Assembly: GCA_039933315.1 (NCBI GenBank)
Contig: JBDTOI010000034.1
Coordinates: 1 to 29,931 of the forward strand
DNA from: DASXRU01 sp039933315
GTDB lineage: Bacteria > Acidobacteriota > Blastocatellia > Pyrinomonadales > Pyrinomonadaceae
DNA: 29,931 bases
Direction: 5' to 3'
This document shows positions 15,061-23,639 of the stretch, piece after piece; position 1 is the stretch's first letter, and each line of letters begins with the position of its first letter. The notes under the pieces were generated by a model. It ran no database searches. It was not told the DNA's origin and saw nothing but the letters and a program-made list of their open reading frames with translations. Position numbers and translations under genes: made by a program.

Positions 15061-16053
15061 ATGAAGCACAAAGCATTCGGCTTGCTGCGTCGCCTCGCCA
15101 TACTGATCCTGGTTGTGTGGACGGTGGTATCGCTGGTGACCTTACTGGTCGAACTCGTACCCGGCGACCCGGCCGTGGCTGTGCTGGGAGAGCAGGCCAC
15201 ACCCGATCAACTTGAACAATTCCGCCAGAAGCACGGACTTGATCGTCCGGCCTTCTTCTTTTCGTTCCCCGAGGATCAAAACGGGACCAGGCATTTTCGC
15301 TGGGACGGCAGCGATAATCGCTACATTGACTATTGGGTGGCAATTCTCCATGGCGATCTGGGACGTAGTTTCCGCACCGATCGACCCGTCATCGATCTAA
15401 TCTCTGAACGTTACCCGGCTACCATCGAGTTGGCCGTGGCGGCCCTTCTGATCGCTGTGGCCATCGCTATTCCTCTGGGTGTAGTCGCGGGAAAAAACCG
15501 TGGTACGTTAACGGATAACGTTGCCTCCGTATTCGCTTTGCTTGGCATCAGCCTGCCCAGCTTTGTTATTGGCCCCATGCTGGTCTATGTCTTTGCGGTG
15601 AAGCTGGGCTGGCTGTCTCCGTCCGGACGCTTCGACTGGGCTGACATCATTCTTCCCGCGGTGACCCTGGGTGCGGCGCTATCCGCCATTCTCACCCGCA
15701 TGGTGCGATCGTCGGTTATCGAAGAACTGGGCGAAGATTATGTTCGAACAGCCCGGGCAAAGGGATTGAGTGAGCGGATGGTAGTTTACAAACATGTGCT
15801 CAAGAACGGCCTCATTCCCGTCGTAACGATTCTTGGCCTGCAACTCGGAGTTCTCCTGGCCGGCGCAATCATCACCGAAAAGATTTTCGGCTGGCCCGGG
15901 CTGGGCCTGCTTCTGGTCGAAGACGGCATTGGCAAGCGCGACTATCGCATCGTGCAGGGCTGCGTGCTCGCAATCAGCGTCACTTACATTGCCGCAAATT
16001 CTCTGACAGATATGATTTATCGTTGGCTGGATCCGAGGATACGGGTCTCTTAA
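15061..16053 (+). CDS. ABC transporter permease, DppB/OppB type
   Basis: From ATG 15061 the product has 330 residues. The first transmembrane helix follows directly (LLRRLAILILVVWTV), then the family's LVPGDPAV segment. The periplasmic loop (about 60-110) ends in HGDLGRSFRTDRPV, typical of DppB. Five further helices follow, with the EAA cytoplasmic loop EDYVRTARAKGLSERMV. With the next gene (DppC type) it would form the membrane pore of a peptide or nickel importer energised by DppD/DppF-type ATPases, none of which is present here, nor a binding protein. An in-frame extension to 14851 runs through the foldback element and lacks membrane character, so the internal ATG is preferred. Confidence 0.88.
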   Translation: MKHKAFGLLRRLAILILVVWTVVSLVTLLVELVPGDPAVAVLGEQATPDQLEQFRQKHGLDRPAFFFSFPEDQNGTRHFRWDGSDNRYIDYWVAILHGDLGRSFRTDRPVIDLISERYPATIELAVAALLIAVAIAIPLGVVAGKNRGTLTDNVASVFALLGISLPSFVIGPMLVYVFAVKLGWLSPSGRFDWADIILPAVTLGAALSAILTRMVRSSVIEELGEDYVRTARAKGLSERMVVYKHVLKNGLIPVVTILGLQLGVLLAGAIITEKIFGWPGLGLLLVEDGIGKRDYRIVQGCVLAISVTYIAANSLTDMIYRWLDPRIRVS

Positions 16054-16066
16054 CTGTGAACGTTCT

Positions 16067-16882
16067 ATGAATCGCCTCTCAATCATCGGGCTGGTAATTG
16101 TTGCGATAGTTTTGATAGTGGCGATTTTTGCGCCCTGGATCGCTACCCAGGATGTGGGTGCAACCAATCTTTCCCTGCGCTACCTACCGCCTACGTCGTC
16201 GCATTGGTTTGGCACAGATTCGACCGGTCGCGATCTTTTTGCGCGCGTAGTATTCGGCGCTCGTATCTCTTTGCGCGTAGGTATTATTGTCGTAACCGTG
16301 TCCGCAGTCGTCGGCACGTTGCTCGGGGCCCTGGCGGGCTACTACGGCGGCTGGATCGACCGGGTCCTGTCAGGGTATGTGTTCAACGTGTTTCTCGCCT
16401 TTCCCGGGTTGCTGCTGGCTATCGCGCTGGTAGCGTTCCTGGGCGCGGGACTTAATAAGCTGATCTTCGCGCTTTGTATAATCGGCTGGGTGGGCTATGC
16501 CAGGTTGATTCGCGGCCAGGTCCTGAAAGTGCGAGAGTACGACTTCGTGCAGGCTGCTCGCGCGCTGGGAGCCGGCGACGCGCGAATACTTTTTGTTCAT
16601 ATATTGCCAAATGCCATTCAACCCTTGATCGTGCAGGCTAGCCTGGGCATGGCCGGCGCAGTTCTTTCCGAGGCTTCGCTATCGTTCCTGGGGCTGGGCG
16701 TGCCGCCACCTGCTCCCTCCTGGGGAGTGATGATTGAAGAGGCCCGGGATCTCTCGACACTCCAGAATGCTCCACATGCGCTCATTTTCCCCGGGCTCGC
16801 CATCGCGCTGACTGTGCTGGCCTTCAACTTTATCGGGGACGGTCTAAGGGAGTATCTCGATCCGCGGCAGAGAAAACGCTGA
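16067..16882 (+). CDS. ABC transporter permease, DppC/OppC type
   Basis: A 271-residue inner-membrane protein starting 13 bp after the DppB-type gene. It opens with a transmembrane helix (IGLVIVAIVLIVAIFAPWI), then the periplasmic HWFGTDSTGRDLFARVVFGAR segment that is a DppC/OppC hallmark. Four to five further helices and the EAA loop ARALGAGDARILFVHILPN complete it. Length is close to the family minimum (about 275-300). Together the two permeases suggest oligopeptide uptake, but substrate specificity depends on a binding protein that is not in the window. The following ABC ATPase belongs to an exporter family, so it is unlikely to power this pair. Confidence 0.88.
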   Translation: MNRLSIIGLVIVAIVLIVAIFAPWIATQDVGATNLSLRYLPPTSSHWFGTDSTGRDLFARVVFGARISLRVGIIVVTVSAVVGTLLGALAGYYGGWIDRVLSGYVFNVFLAFPGLLLAIALVAFLGAGLNKLIFALCIIGWVGYARLIRGQVLKVREYDFVQAARALGAGDARILFVHILPNAIQPLIVQASLGMAGAVLSEASLSFLGLGVPPPAPSWGVMIEEARDLSTLQNAPHALIFPGLAIALTVLAFNFIGDGLREYLDPRQRKR

Positions 16883-16924
16883 GTTCCACAATTCGTCCCA
16901 CCCGCCTTTGCGTGGCTCACAGCT

Positions 16925-18049
16925 ATGGCCTCGATCGAAAACACAGACCGATTACGGACCCTTGCACAAATCCAGGAGCGCCCCATCGCTGTCTCTGTCG
17001 AAGACATCTCAAAGACTTACCCCGTCTCCTTTCTCCGACTAAAGAAATTGTTGGGCCGCAAGTTCAAGCCGCCTGTCGAAGCGCTGCGCGACGTTTCATT
17101 CAAAGTACATGAGGGCGAAATCTTTGGTCTCATCGGTCCTAATGGGGCTGGCAAGACCACGCTCACCAAGATCGTTGCGACATTAGTTCAACCCACCGAG
17201 GGATCAGTCACAGTCAAAGGCTATGACAGCGTGAATGAAGACGAGCAGGTGCGCCGTCACGTAGGACTGGCCACGGCTGAGGAACGAAGTTTCTATTGGC
17301 GCCTTACCGCCGAGGAGAACCTCTTGTTCTTCGCCAGGTTGTACGGTTTGGATGAAGCCGCAGCTCTCGCCAGGATTAAGGAGTTACTCAGTCGTCTCGA
17401 AATTCAGGAGCTTGCCAGGCGCCGCTTTGGCGAGTTATCCACCGGAAACAAACAACGACTGGCACTCGCTCGGGCAATGCTCGCCAGCCCGCCGGTATTA
17501 CTGCTCGATGAACCAACGCGATCTCTGGATCCTCTGGCCGCGGCACGTATGCGAACTCTGATCAGGTCACTGGCTGACAATGACATGCGCGTCACGGTTT
17601 TGTTGACGTCGCACAATCTCGCTGAAGTCGAACAGCTGTGCGACAGGGTGGCGGTAATTAGCAAGGGAAGCATCAGGGCCTTGGATACGCCGCAGAACCT
17701 GCGATCGCTGCACACTGCGGTTGAGCAGGTATCCATCACCTTTAGTTTTGCCCTTCCGGAAGACGCCAGGCAGGAACTTGCTAAGTCTCTAGATCGGCCT
17801 TTTACGGTGAGCCAGAGCACTAACCGGGATGAAACGGTGATTCTATTCTCCCGGGAAGTCGGAGATGACACTCTGGACGCTGTACTCCGGGTTTTGCAGA
17901 AAGCGGGTGCCGTTATTCGATCAGTCGAAACCGCACGCGCGACACTGCTCGACGTTCTTGAAAGCTACGAACAAGAGTCGAGTGAAAGCGACAAGGAAAC
18001 TATCAACAAGAACGGGGCGCAAACCGTCGGGTTCTCTGAAAAACAGTGA
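16925..18049 (+). CDS. ABC-2 type exporter ATP-binding protein
   Basis: A 374-residue ATPase. An N-terminal extension of about 20 residues precedes the domain. Walker A is GPNGAGKTT (71-79), the signature is LSTGN (171-175, with Thr in place of the usual Gly), Walker B is VLLLDEPT (191-198) with catalytic Glu196, and the switch histidine is His230 in TSHN. The last roughly 120 residues form a regulatory C-terminal domain of the CcmA/DrrA class, ending in a Ser/Glu/Lys-rich tail. It would power the export or membrane translocation done by the next gene, whose GTG start overlaps its stop by 4 bp. The substrate (drug, lipid, polysaccharide) cannot be read from sequence. Confidence 0.9.
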   Translation: MASIENTDRLRTLAQIQERPIAVSVEDISKTYPVSFLRLKKLLGRKFKPPVEALRDVSFKVHEGEIFGLIGPNGAGKTTLTKIVATLVQPTEGSVTVKGYDSVNEDEQVRRHVGLATAEERSFYWRLTAEENLLFFARLYGLDEAAALARIKELLSRLEIQELARRRFGELSTGNKQRLALARAMLASPPVLLLDEPTRSLDPLAAARMRTLIRSLADNDMRVTVLLTSHNLAEVEQLCDRVAVISKGSIRALDTPQNLRSLHTAVEQVSITFSFALPEDARQELAKSLDRPFTVSQSTNRDETVILFSREVGDDTLDAVLRVLQKAGAVIRSVETARATLLDVLESYEQESSESDKETINKNGAQTVGFSEKQ

Positions 18050-18885
18050 CTGTGCTTAACTCAACAATCCTGTTTATGCGCCGAGTTCGGGCGTTCCTGG
18101 TCCGCGACCTGCGCTTGGCCGTCAGCTACAGGATGCAGTTCTTTCTCCGGATATTTTCGATCCTGATTGTGGTCACCACACTTTTTTTTGTTTCCAAGAT
18201 CTTTGTAGGCTTCACTGACCCGCGATTCTCCCAATGGCGTGACCCGCTCGCCGCGTGGCTGACTGGGTTGGCGGTCTTGAACTACTTCATGACTGGCTTT
18301 TCTAGCCTGGCCAATGCAATCCGACAGGAACAAATGCAAGGAACCCTCGAAAGTGTCCTGCTGACTCCAATCAGCGTGCCAACGGTGATCGTCGCCAGCT
18401 CGGCGTGGGACTTCGTGCAGGCAACCTTCTTCTCGTTCCTTTATCTATTCTTTGGCTGGCTCTTTTTTGATGTTCATTATCAGGGAAACTTTTTGTTGGC
18501 CTTGCTGTTTCTCCTTCTCACGACAACGGTGCTGGCTTGCCTGGGAATTCTATCGGCGAGCTTCGCGATGGTTTTTAAGCGTGGCGATCCATTTGGCATC
18601 TTTCTCGGCACCGGGTCGGCACTATTTTCTGGCGTGTTTTTTCCCACACAGCTGCTCCCTCAGTATGCGGGTAGCGCAATCAGCAAGATCTCGCGTGTAC
18701 TTCCGCCTACATATGGGCTCGATGGGATTCGCAGGGTATTGCTTGAAGGTCAGGGATTCTCGCAGGTTCGCGAGCCTCTGATTACATTGCTGGTTTTTCT
18801 TGGGATACTGCTTCCCTTCTCGTTATGGGTTTTCGGTCGCGCGGTACGCCGCGCAAAACGAGAAGGGAGTTTAATTCAGTACTAA
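18046..18885 (+). CDS. ABC-2 type exporter permease
   Basis: A 279-residue permease with about six transmembrane helices: near 30-50, 67-90, 110-130, 145-170, 180-200 and 250-270. It carries the ABC-2 cytosolic loop Q-M-Q-G-T-L-E-S-V-L-L-T-P-I at about 94-107, which couples to the ATPase. Start is GTG 18046-18048, overlapping the ATPase stop (GTGA); a second start, ATG at residue 11, is also plausible and close to the first basic amphipathic segment RRVRAFLVRD. With the preceding ATPase it forms a complete two-gene exporter. It ends 30 bp from the convergent VWA gene with no clear terminator between them. Confidence 0.88.
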   Translation: MTVLNSTILFMRRVRAFLVRDLRLAVSYRMQFFLRIFSILIVVTTLFFVSKIFVGFTDPRFSQWRDPLAAWLTGLAVLNYFMTGFSSLANAIRQEQMQGTLESVLLTPISVPTVIVASSAWDFVQATFFSFLYLFFGWLFFDVHYQGNFLLALLFLLLTTTVLACLGILSASFAMVFKRGDPFGIFLGTGSALFSGVFFPTQLLPQYAGSAISKISRVLPPTYGLDGIRRVLLEGQGFSQVREPLITLLVFLGILLPFSLWVFGRAVRRAKREGSLIQY

Positions 18886-18915
18886 ACGTGAGGTCTCGAC
18901 GGTCGGTGGAAGGAC

Positions 18916-20010
18916 TTAGTTTCCACCTGCGGCCACTTTTGTATGTGCCGCGCCAGAAGTGTAACTATCCCGCGCTCGCACGACTAGATTGGGTTGCCGA
19001 ACGCGCACTTTGATAGCTCGTTGCTCGCCTCGCGCGACGGCTGGACCTTTCGGGTAGTAACCCAGACTATATTGCATTCCCAGTTCCTGAGTGATCGCAG
19101 AGAATGCCTGCTGAATGTCCGGTAAACCTTCAGCCCGATAGAAGCGGCCACCGGTCTTTTCCGCCAGCGCGCGCATGTAAGGTTCACTTACAGCATACTT
19201 CTTCATCATTCTCTCTCGAACCTTCTCCCTCGCTTTGTCATTGGTGATGGTGGCTAGCCGGGCAGGAAGTTCTGGCAGTGTATTGTATTGCACGGTGTAG
19301 ATCAGGATGTCCTTCTCTTCTGCATCCCGAATGTTTTGTTTGTAAGTGAGCTTGCTCGTCATGTCCACGCCGTCGGTGAATAGAATGATAGCTTTGCGGC
19401 CTTGAATCTGCGACAGACGAGTATTTAGTACAAAGTCCACAGCATCGTATAGCACCGTTCCGTCAGTCACTTGCGGAATGCGGAGCCTGGTATTGCGAAT
19501 CGAACTAACTGTAGTCGGCTCGGCCAACAAGTGAACCGAACCGTCGAACGTAATAACCAGCAATCGATCGTCTGGCCGTAGTTGACTTATGAATGCGTTC
19601 GCCGCGGCGCGCAGTTGTGCCAGGCGACCTTGGGTTGACCCACTCGTATCGAGCATGAGTGCCACCGTGAACGGCTTTTCCACGGGCGCGAAGTAAGCTA
19701 CTTCTTGCTCCAAACCGTCTTCATAGATGCGGAAGTCTTCTTTCCGCAGATTCGGAATATACCGACCGTTGCGATCCATTACGACAGCTGGCACGCTGAT
19801 AAGACTGGTGGCAGTCCTGATGATGCTGTCCTCGTCCACGTCCGATTCGTCATTGGCCGCTGCTGTGGCGGTAGCCTTTGGCTGCCCTGGGCTCGCTGAT
19901 GTGGTCGCCGGCTTTAGGATGGGCGGTGGAGGCGGATCTTCTTGCGCCTGAACTCTGGCGCCGGCGCAAAGGATCAGGATGAGAATAAAGTAGGATGCTG
20001 CATTCTTCAT
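18916..20010 (-). CDS. Exported von Willebrand factor A domain protein, acidobacterial VWFA type
   Basis: A 364-residue protein with an N-terminal signal peptide (hydrophobic 7-18, cut near VQAQ at 20-23) and a Pro-rich low-complexity segment (26-50). A short N-terminal beta domain follows, with DRNGRYIPNLRKEDFRIYED (79-98). The VWA domain (about 114-325) has a complete metal-ion-dependent adhesion site: DxSxS at 121-125 (D-T-S-G-S), a TDGT loop, and FTDGVD. This arrangement matches the VWFA-related family widely expanded in Acidobacteriota. It likely mediates protein contacts in the periplasm or at the cell surface; the partner is unknown. A GGAG sequence lies about 11 bases before the ATG. 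It is convergent with the exporter permease gene. Confidence 0.88.
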   Translation of the reverse strand: MKNAASYFILILILCAGARVQAQEDPPPPPILKPATTSASPGQPKATATAAANDESDVDEDSIIRTATSLISVPAVVMDRNGRYIPNLRKEDFRIYEDGLEQEVAYFAPVEKPFTVALMLDTSGSTQGRLAQLRAAANAFISQLRPDDRLLVITFDGSVHLLAEPTTVSSIRNTRLRIPQVTDGTVLYDAVDFVLNTRLSQIQGRKAIILFTDGVDMTSKLTYKQNIRDAEEKDILIYTVQYNTLPELPARLATITNDKAREKVRERMMKKYAVSEPYMRALAEKTGGRFYRAEGLPDIQQAFSAITQELGMQYSLGYYPKGPAVARGEQRAIKVRVRQPNLVVRARDSYTSGAAHTKVAAGGN

Positions 20011-20292
20011 GTTACTAAATCTCCGGTGTACGCCGTCGGAAGCCGCCTGAATTCGATTTCTCTAGTCCGCGCACTGGCGGCGGACGGACTGGAGGACCTA
20101 GGATCTAGCGAAAAGAGCCTGTATCTAGCAGAAACCACTAAAGGCGCCTTTCTCCCACCCGACGTTGGGGAAATCATTTAGGCCCACCCACTCAGACGAC
20201 TTAACTTCACGTGGTATCCTGACGCTTCGAGACCTGCAAGCCTGCTCCATTGACTCAGAGCTTGCGTTTGGGTCTCAACACAAAGCACTTGC
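20011..20292. other. Divergent intergenic region without a recognised gene
   Basis: 282 bp between the VWA gene (minus) and the transglycosylase gene (plus). Only short overlapping frames occur and none has a start site or composition suggesting coding. A TTGACT at 20250-20255 could be a -35 element for the plus-strand gene, but no convincing -10 is spaced from it. No repeat or RNA structure was seen. Confidence 0.5.
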
Positions 20293-21051
20293 ATGTGGCG
20301 CGCTCTCAAATACTTCGCTTACATCCTGGTTGGCCTTGGCCTCGGTGGTCTGATCTTCGAAATAGCCACCTTTCCGCCAATCTCCATCCTCAAAACGCGG
20401 AATCCAACCATCACCGCGCTCATGGAAACGCGAGCTCGGGAAGCCCGCGCTCGAGGCGAGCAACCCCGCCGGTGGCAGACATGGGTTCCCCTCGAGAGGA
20501 TCTCACCGAACTTACAGAGAGCGGTACTGGCCGGCGAGGACACAAACTTCGCGACCCATAACGGCTTTGACTACGGCGCTATTCAACGCGCCTGGGAACA
20601 GGCTCAGCACGACGCCGAGAAGGACGCAAAACAGGAGGGGGACGATTCCTCCAGTTGGATTCCGCAGATGCCTGACTTCAAACGGGGCGCATCGACTGTC
20701 AGCCAACAATTGGCGAAGAACCTTTATCTTTCGAGTGAAAGATCCTTTGTACGCAAGGGGCAGGAAGCCATCATCACTTATTTTTTGGAGCGCGAGCTAT
20801 CAAAGCGGCGCATTCTTGAGCTCTATTTGAACGTGATCGAATGGGGGGACGGGATTTATGGAGCCGAGGCCGCTTCGCAGTACTATTTTCACAAATCGGC
20901 CGCTAGCGTGAGTATGCGGGAGGCCGCGTATCTTTCCGCGATGATTCCCAATCCCCGCACAGTTTTTAACCCACTCTTGCACCAAAAACGCGTCGTGCGG
21001 AGGCAGCGAATCATTCTGCGCGGTATGCCTTACGTGAAGATGCCTGTTTGA
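20293..21051 (+). CDS. mtgA: Monofunctional peptidoglycan glycosyltransferase (GT51)
   Basis: A 252-residue, membrane-anchored GT51 enzyme with one N-terminal transmembrane helix (about 8-26). The catalytic Glu82 sits in AGEDTNFATHNGFDYGAI (motif 1). Motif 2 is RGASTVSQQLAKNLYLSSER (131-150), followed by a KGQEAIITYFLERELSKRRILELYLN stretch with the second catalytic Glu, and a WGDGIYGAEAAS segment. It polymerises lipid II into glycan strands on the outer face of the inner membrane and has no transpeptidase domain. An insertion of about 20 polar residues (103-128, Lys/Asp/Glu/Gln-rich) lies between motifs 1 and 2. It ends before a shared terminator. Confidence 0.92.
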   Translation: MWRALKYFAYILVGLGLGGLIFEIATFPPISILKTRNPTITALMETRAREARARGEQPRRWQTWVPLERISPNLQRAVLAGEDTNFATHNGFDYGAIQRAWEQAQHDAEKDAKQEGDDSSSWIPQMPDFKRGASTVSQQLAKNLYLSSERSFVRKGQEAIITYFLERELSKRRILELYLNVIEWGDGIYGAEAASQYYFHKSAASVSMREAAYLSAMIPNPRTVFNPLLHQKRVVRRQRIILRGMPYVKMPV

Positions 21052-21070
21052 TAGAGTGATTCAGATGAAA

Positions 21071-21105
21071 AGGCCGCCCATGACAGGCGGCCCTTCGTTT
21101 CTTAA
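21071..21105. terminator. Intrinsic terminator between mtgA and the roadblock gene
   Basis: GGCCGCC (21073-21079) and GGCGGCC (21087-21093) form a 7-bp GC stem around a 7-nt loop. It is preceded by AAAA and followed by CTTCGTTTCTT, so it can stop both convergent transcripts. Confidence 0.75.
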
Positions 21106-21119
21106 AAATATGCAGGGGA

Positions 21120-21485
21120 TCAGATGGTGAACTCTCGAGCGAGCTGAAGTTCCGCCTTGCGCATTTCGTAGCGCCCGCGTCCCAAATTACCGTCCGGCTT
21201 CAACGCGAGCACCAGGAAGTATTCCCGGTTGAATAACCGAATAATGAATGTAACTCCGTCGAGAACCATCATTAACTCTCGCAGATTGCCTAAACCCAAA
21301 TCATCGCCTGAGCGGTTTGCATTCCGCACAAGCGAAGTCAATTCCGCTGCAGCAACATCCAGGTTAGCTTCACTGCCATCCGATACGAACCACTTTTCTA
21401 CCGGAAGGCCATCGGCGCCCATGATTAGAGCGCCGAGGCTTCCTTCCGTTTTGGTTAGTATTGTTTCCAGTGTTTCTTTGAACAT
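21120..21485 (-). CDS. Roadblock/LC7 domain protein, MglB-like
   Basis: From ATG 21483-21485 the product is 121 residues, the normal size of a single roadblock/LC7 domain. It has an N-terminal helix (FKETLETILTKTEGSLGALIMG), the central GLPVEKWF strand-turn, a long helix (43-58), and beta strands ending in EYFLVLALKPDGNLGRGRY, then a last helix. Such proteins dimerise and often regulate Ras-like GTPases; MglB is the GTPase activator of MglA, which sets cell polarity of type IV pili. It lies 79 bp after pilQ on the same strand, the last gene before a terminator, so it is probably part of the pil operon. No MglA GTPase is in the window. The longer frame to 21692 runs antisense-phase into pilQ and is not used. 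Confidence 0.82.
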   Translation of the reverse strand: MFKETLETILTKTEGSLGALIMGADGLPVEKWFVSDGSEANLDVAAAELTSLVRNANRSGDDLGLGNLRELMMVLDGVTFIIRLFNREYFLVLALKPDGNLGRGRYEMRKAELQLAREFTI

Positions 21486-21564
21486 TGCGTCACCATCCGC
21501 ATTCGATTTCGACTTTGACGTCCCTTTTATCAGTTCTGGAGGGACTTTCCAAAGGGAGTAACCC

Positions 21565-23433
21565 CTATGGCCTGGTGGCCGGTGCCAGGTTTGGTGCCTG
21601 CAACGTCGTCGAAGGAGGTGTGGGCTGCTGCGACTGTTGCGTCGGGTTCGGTGTATTGGTGGGGGGATTACCCATCGGCACCGGCTGGGCAATGGTGGTT
21701 GTGCGGGTGCCCGTGCTGACGGTGCCCGATGTCGGTCTACCCATAAAGTCTGGACGATAGATGCGCGGAGTGATGAAGAATAGAATCTCCGTCGACTGGC
21801 GCGTTACCAGTTTTCGTTTAAAAAGATTCCCGAGGATCGGAATGCTGGCGACGCCAGGGGTTCGATTCTGGGTTTCGGACTCGTTACTTCCAAGCACTCC
21901 ACCCACGACTGTGGTACCACCGTCGGGAACGAGCACTTCAGTCTCCATGCGTTGGGTGTCAATTCCCGGAGTTCCGTTGACTGCGATGGCTGTGTTGACG
22001 CTGTTGTTCTCAGCGATAACATGGAGCACAACGGTACCTGCATCAGTAATTTGTGGTGTCACCTCAAGTCGCAACGGTACGGAAACGAACTCGGTGGTAA
22101 AAACCAAGACTCCACCGGCTCCACCAGCACCAGTTTGTGGTGTTGTAACGGGAATCTGCTGACCACTGGAAATCTCTGCTCTACGGTTGTTTAGTGCAGT
22201 GACCCGCGGGGTCGCGATAATCTTTACCTGGCCGCGATTTTCAGCCGCCGTGATTAGGGCGCTGATTTGCGCTGTACCAATCACGCCGGTGGTCAAACCG
22301 ATAACGGTATTTGGAAGATTAGCGCCAAGTGCGCCGGATGGGTTAAGGATCCCCTGAGGGATGCCAGGAGGTCTCAGTCCAATGGTGTTCGATCCACCAG
22401 TGCCTCCCGCTAAGGGCGTGGGCTGCGCAGTTCCGAATCCCGCCGTGCCGCCAGTGCCCATATTGATCGCGAGCGCGTTGAGCTGGACGCCCAGATCCCG
22501 ACTAAAGCTCCGGTTGGCGATGACTATCCGCGTTTCAATCTCAACTTGCGGCTCGGGTTGATCCAAAAGCGTTACGAGTTGACGAATGGCATTAATGTTT
22601 TCTTTGACATCCGTAACGATAAGAGTGTTGCTGCGGCCATCTACCTCGACGCTACCGCGCCGGGATAGCCGACGCTGTACCACCGGTAAAATACCCTGGT
22701 CAGTTCCAGCCGAGGATCCACCGCCAGCAACGGGCGCGCTGGAAGCCGAAGACCCGGCAGTAGCGCCACCGGCGAAGTTTCCAGATGAACCTCCCGCTTG
22801 GGCCAAGGTTCCAGAAGCTCGTGCGTAGTTAAGGCGAATGAACTCGGTAACCAGATCCGCGCTTTCCAAACGCGAGTCGTTGATTATCTTCTGTGTCTCT
22901 GCTTCCTTGGCAAGCACGTCATTCGTTGCGACCCGCAGGATGTTTCCATTAACCTCGATGCCGAGACGATTCGCTCGCAGAATTGCATTAAGCGCGACGT
23001 TCCAAGGCACGTCCTGAACATTTACCGTTACCGGTACGGCCATAACTGAACTGTCGATAACAAAGTTCACTCCATATTGCTCCGTGATGTAATTCAAGAT
23101 GTCTCGGATATCTGCGTTCACGACGTTCAAGTTAATGGGCTCCCCGACGAAACCAGGCTGACCATAGCGAGGCCCTTGATCGGATTGGGCCGCCATATTG
23201 TCCCTGCCAGGAGAGATGCCGGCGTTGGAACGGCTGGCGGGGGTCGGAGAAGGCTGCTGGCCAGCCGGAAACTCGTTTACCGCCGCAGCATCACCGGAAG
23301 TTGTCGCGTTGATACCGGAGGCGATTGGGGCCGCAAGCGAACGGGCAGCCGCAATCGCGCTAAATGAGAAAACCAATACGAAGACGAGCGCGCATCTCGG
23401 GATTGGTGCAGACATTGGGGGCTGAATAAGCAT
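21565..23433 (-). CDS. pilQ: Type IV pilus outer-membrane secretin PilQ
   Basis: A 622-residue secretin. Signal peptide at about 13-35; a low-complexity region 40-95; an STN/N0 domain (98-170, INLNVVNADIRDILNYI and VTVNVQDVPWNVAL); an N1-type domain (about 190-295) interrupted by a Gly/Ser-rich insert (205-245) and with VEVDGRSNTLIVTDV; then the secretin barrel from about 295, with VEVE/IETR start, a Gly-rich gate region (330-380) and the ILFFITPRIYRPD end (about 570-582). A Pro/Thr/Gln-rich tail follows. It multimerises to form the pilus exit pore. AMIN domains, common at the N-terminus of PilQ, are not seen. The ATG at 23431-23433 has GGAGG 8 bases upstream, and a 206-bp gap from pilP leaves room for a second promoter. 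Confidence 0.93.
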   Translation of the reverse strand: MLIQPPMSAPIPRCALVFVLVFSFSAIAAARSLAAPIASGINATTSGDAAAVNEFPAGQQPSPTPASRSNAGISPGRDNMAAQSDQGPRYGQPGFVGEPINLNVVNADIRDILNYITEQYGVNFVIDSSVMAVPVTVNVQDVPWNVALNAILRANRLGIEVNGNILRVATNDVLAKEAETQKIINDSRLESADLVTEFIRLNYARASGTLAQAGGSSGNFAGGATAGSSASSAPVAGGGSSAGTDQGILPVVQRRLSRRGSVEVDGRSNTLIVTDVKENINAIRQLVTLLDQPEPQVEIETRIVIANRSFSRDLGVQLNALAINMGTGGTAGFGTAQPTPLAGGTGGSNTIGLRPPGIPQGILNPSGALGANLPNTVIGLTTGVIGTAQISALITAAENRGQVKIIATPRVTALNNRRAEISSGQQIPVTTPQTGAGGAGGVLVFTTEFVSVPLRLEVTPQITDAGTVVLHVIAENNSVNTAIAVNGTPGIDTQRMETEVLVPDGGTTVVGGVLGSNESETQNRTPGVASIPILGNLFKRKLVTRQSTEILFFITPRIYRPDFMGRPTSGTVSTGTRTTTIAQPVPMGNPPTNTPNPTQQSQQPTPPSTTLQAPNLAPATRP

Positions 23434-23639
23434 TTGTTCCCTCCTCGGGATTATTGAACTCCCACCACGCGCTACGCTCGACCGGGTCTAAGAAGCCCTT
23501 AACCAAGCGCGCGCCGCACTGCGCGGAAATTCACATCGGGTTTTCAAGTAAGAGGCGCTCTTGACTCAACGCAAGTGTCGCCTTGTCTAGGTAACTCGGC
23601 ACCTATAGTCATTCGATCGGTTGCCGACTCTTTTAGTGG

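Noticed and set aside
21486..21692. Longer start for the roadblock protein
   Set aside because: The added residues are Arg/Pro/His-rich, overlap pilQ out of frame, and lie outside the single-domain family length.
23434..23639. Promoter or riboswitch in the pilP-pilQ gap
   Set aside because: 206 bp with no aptamer signature; the best -35/-10 pairs are weak, so none is called.
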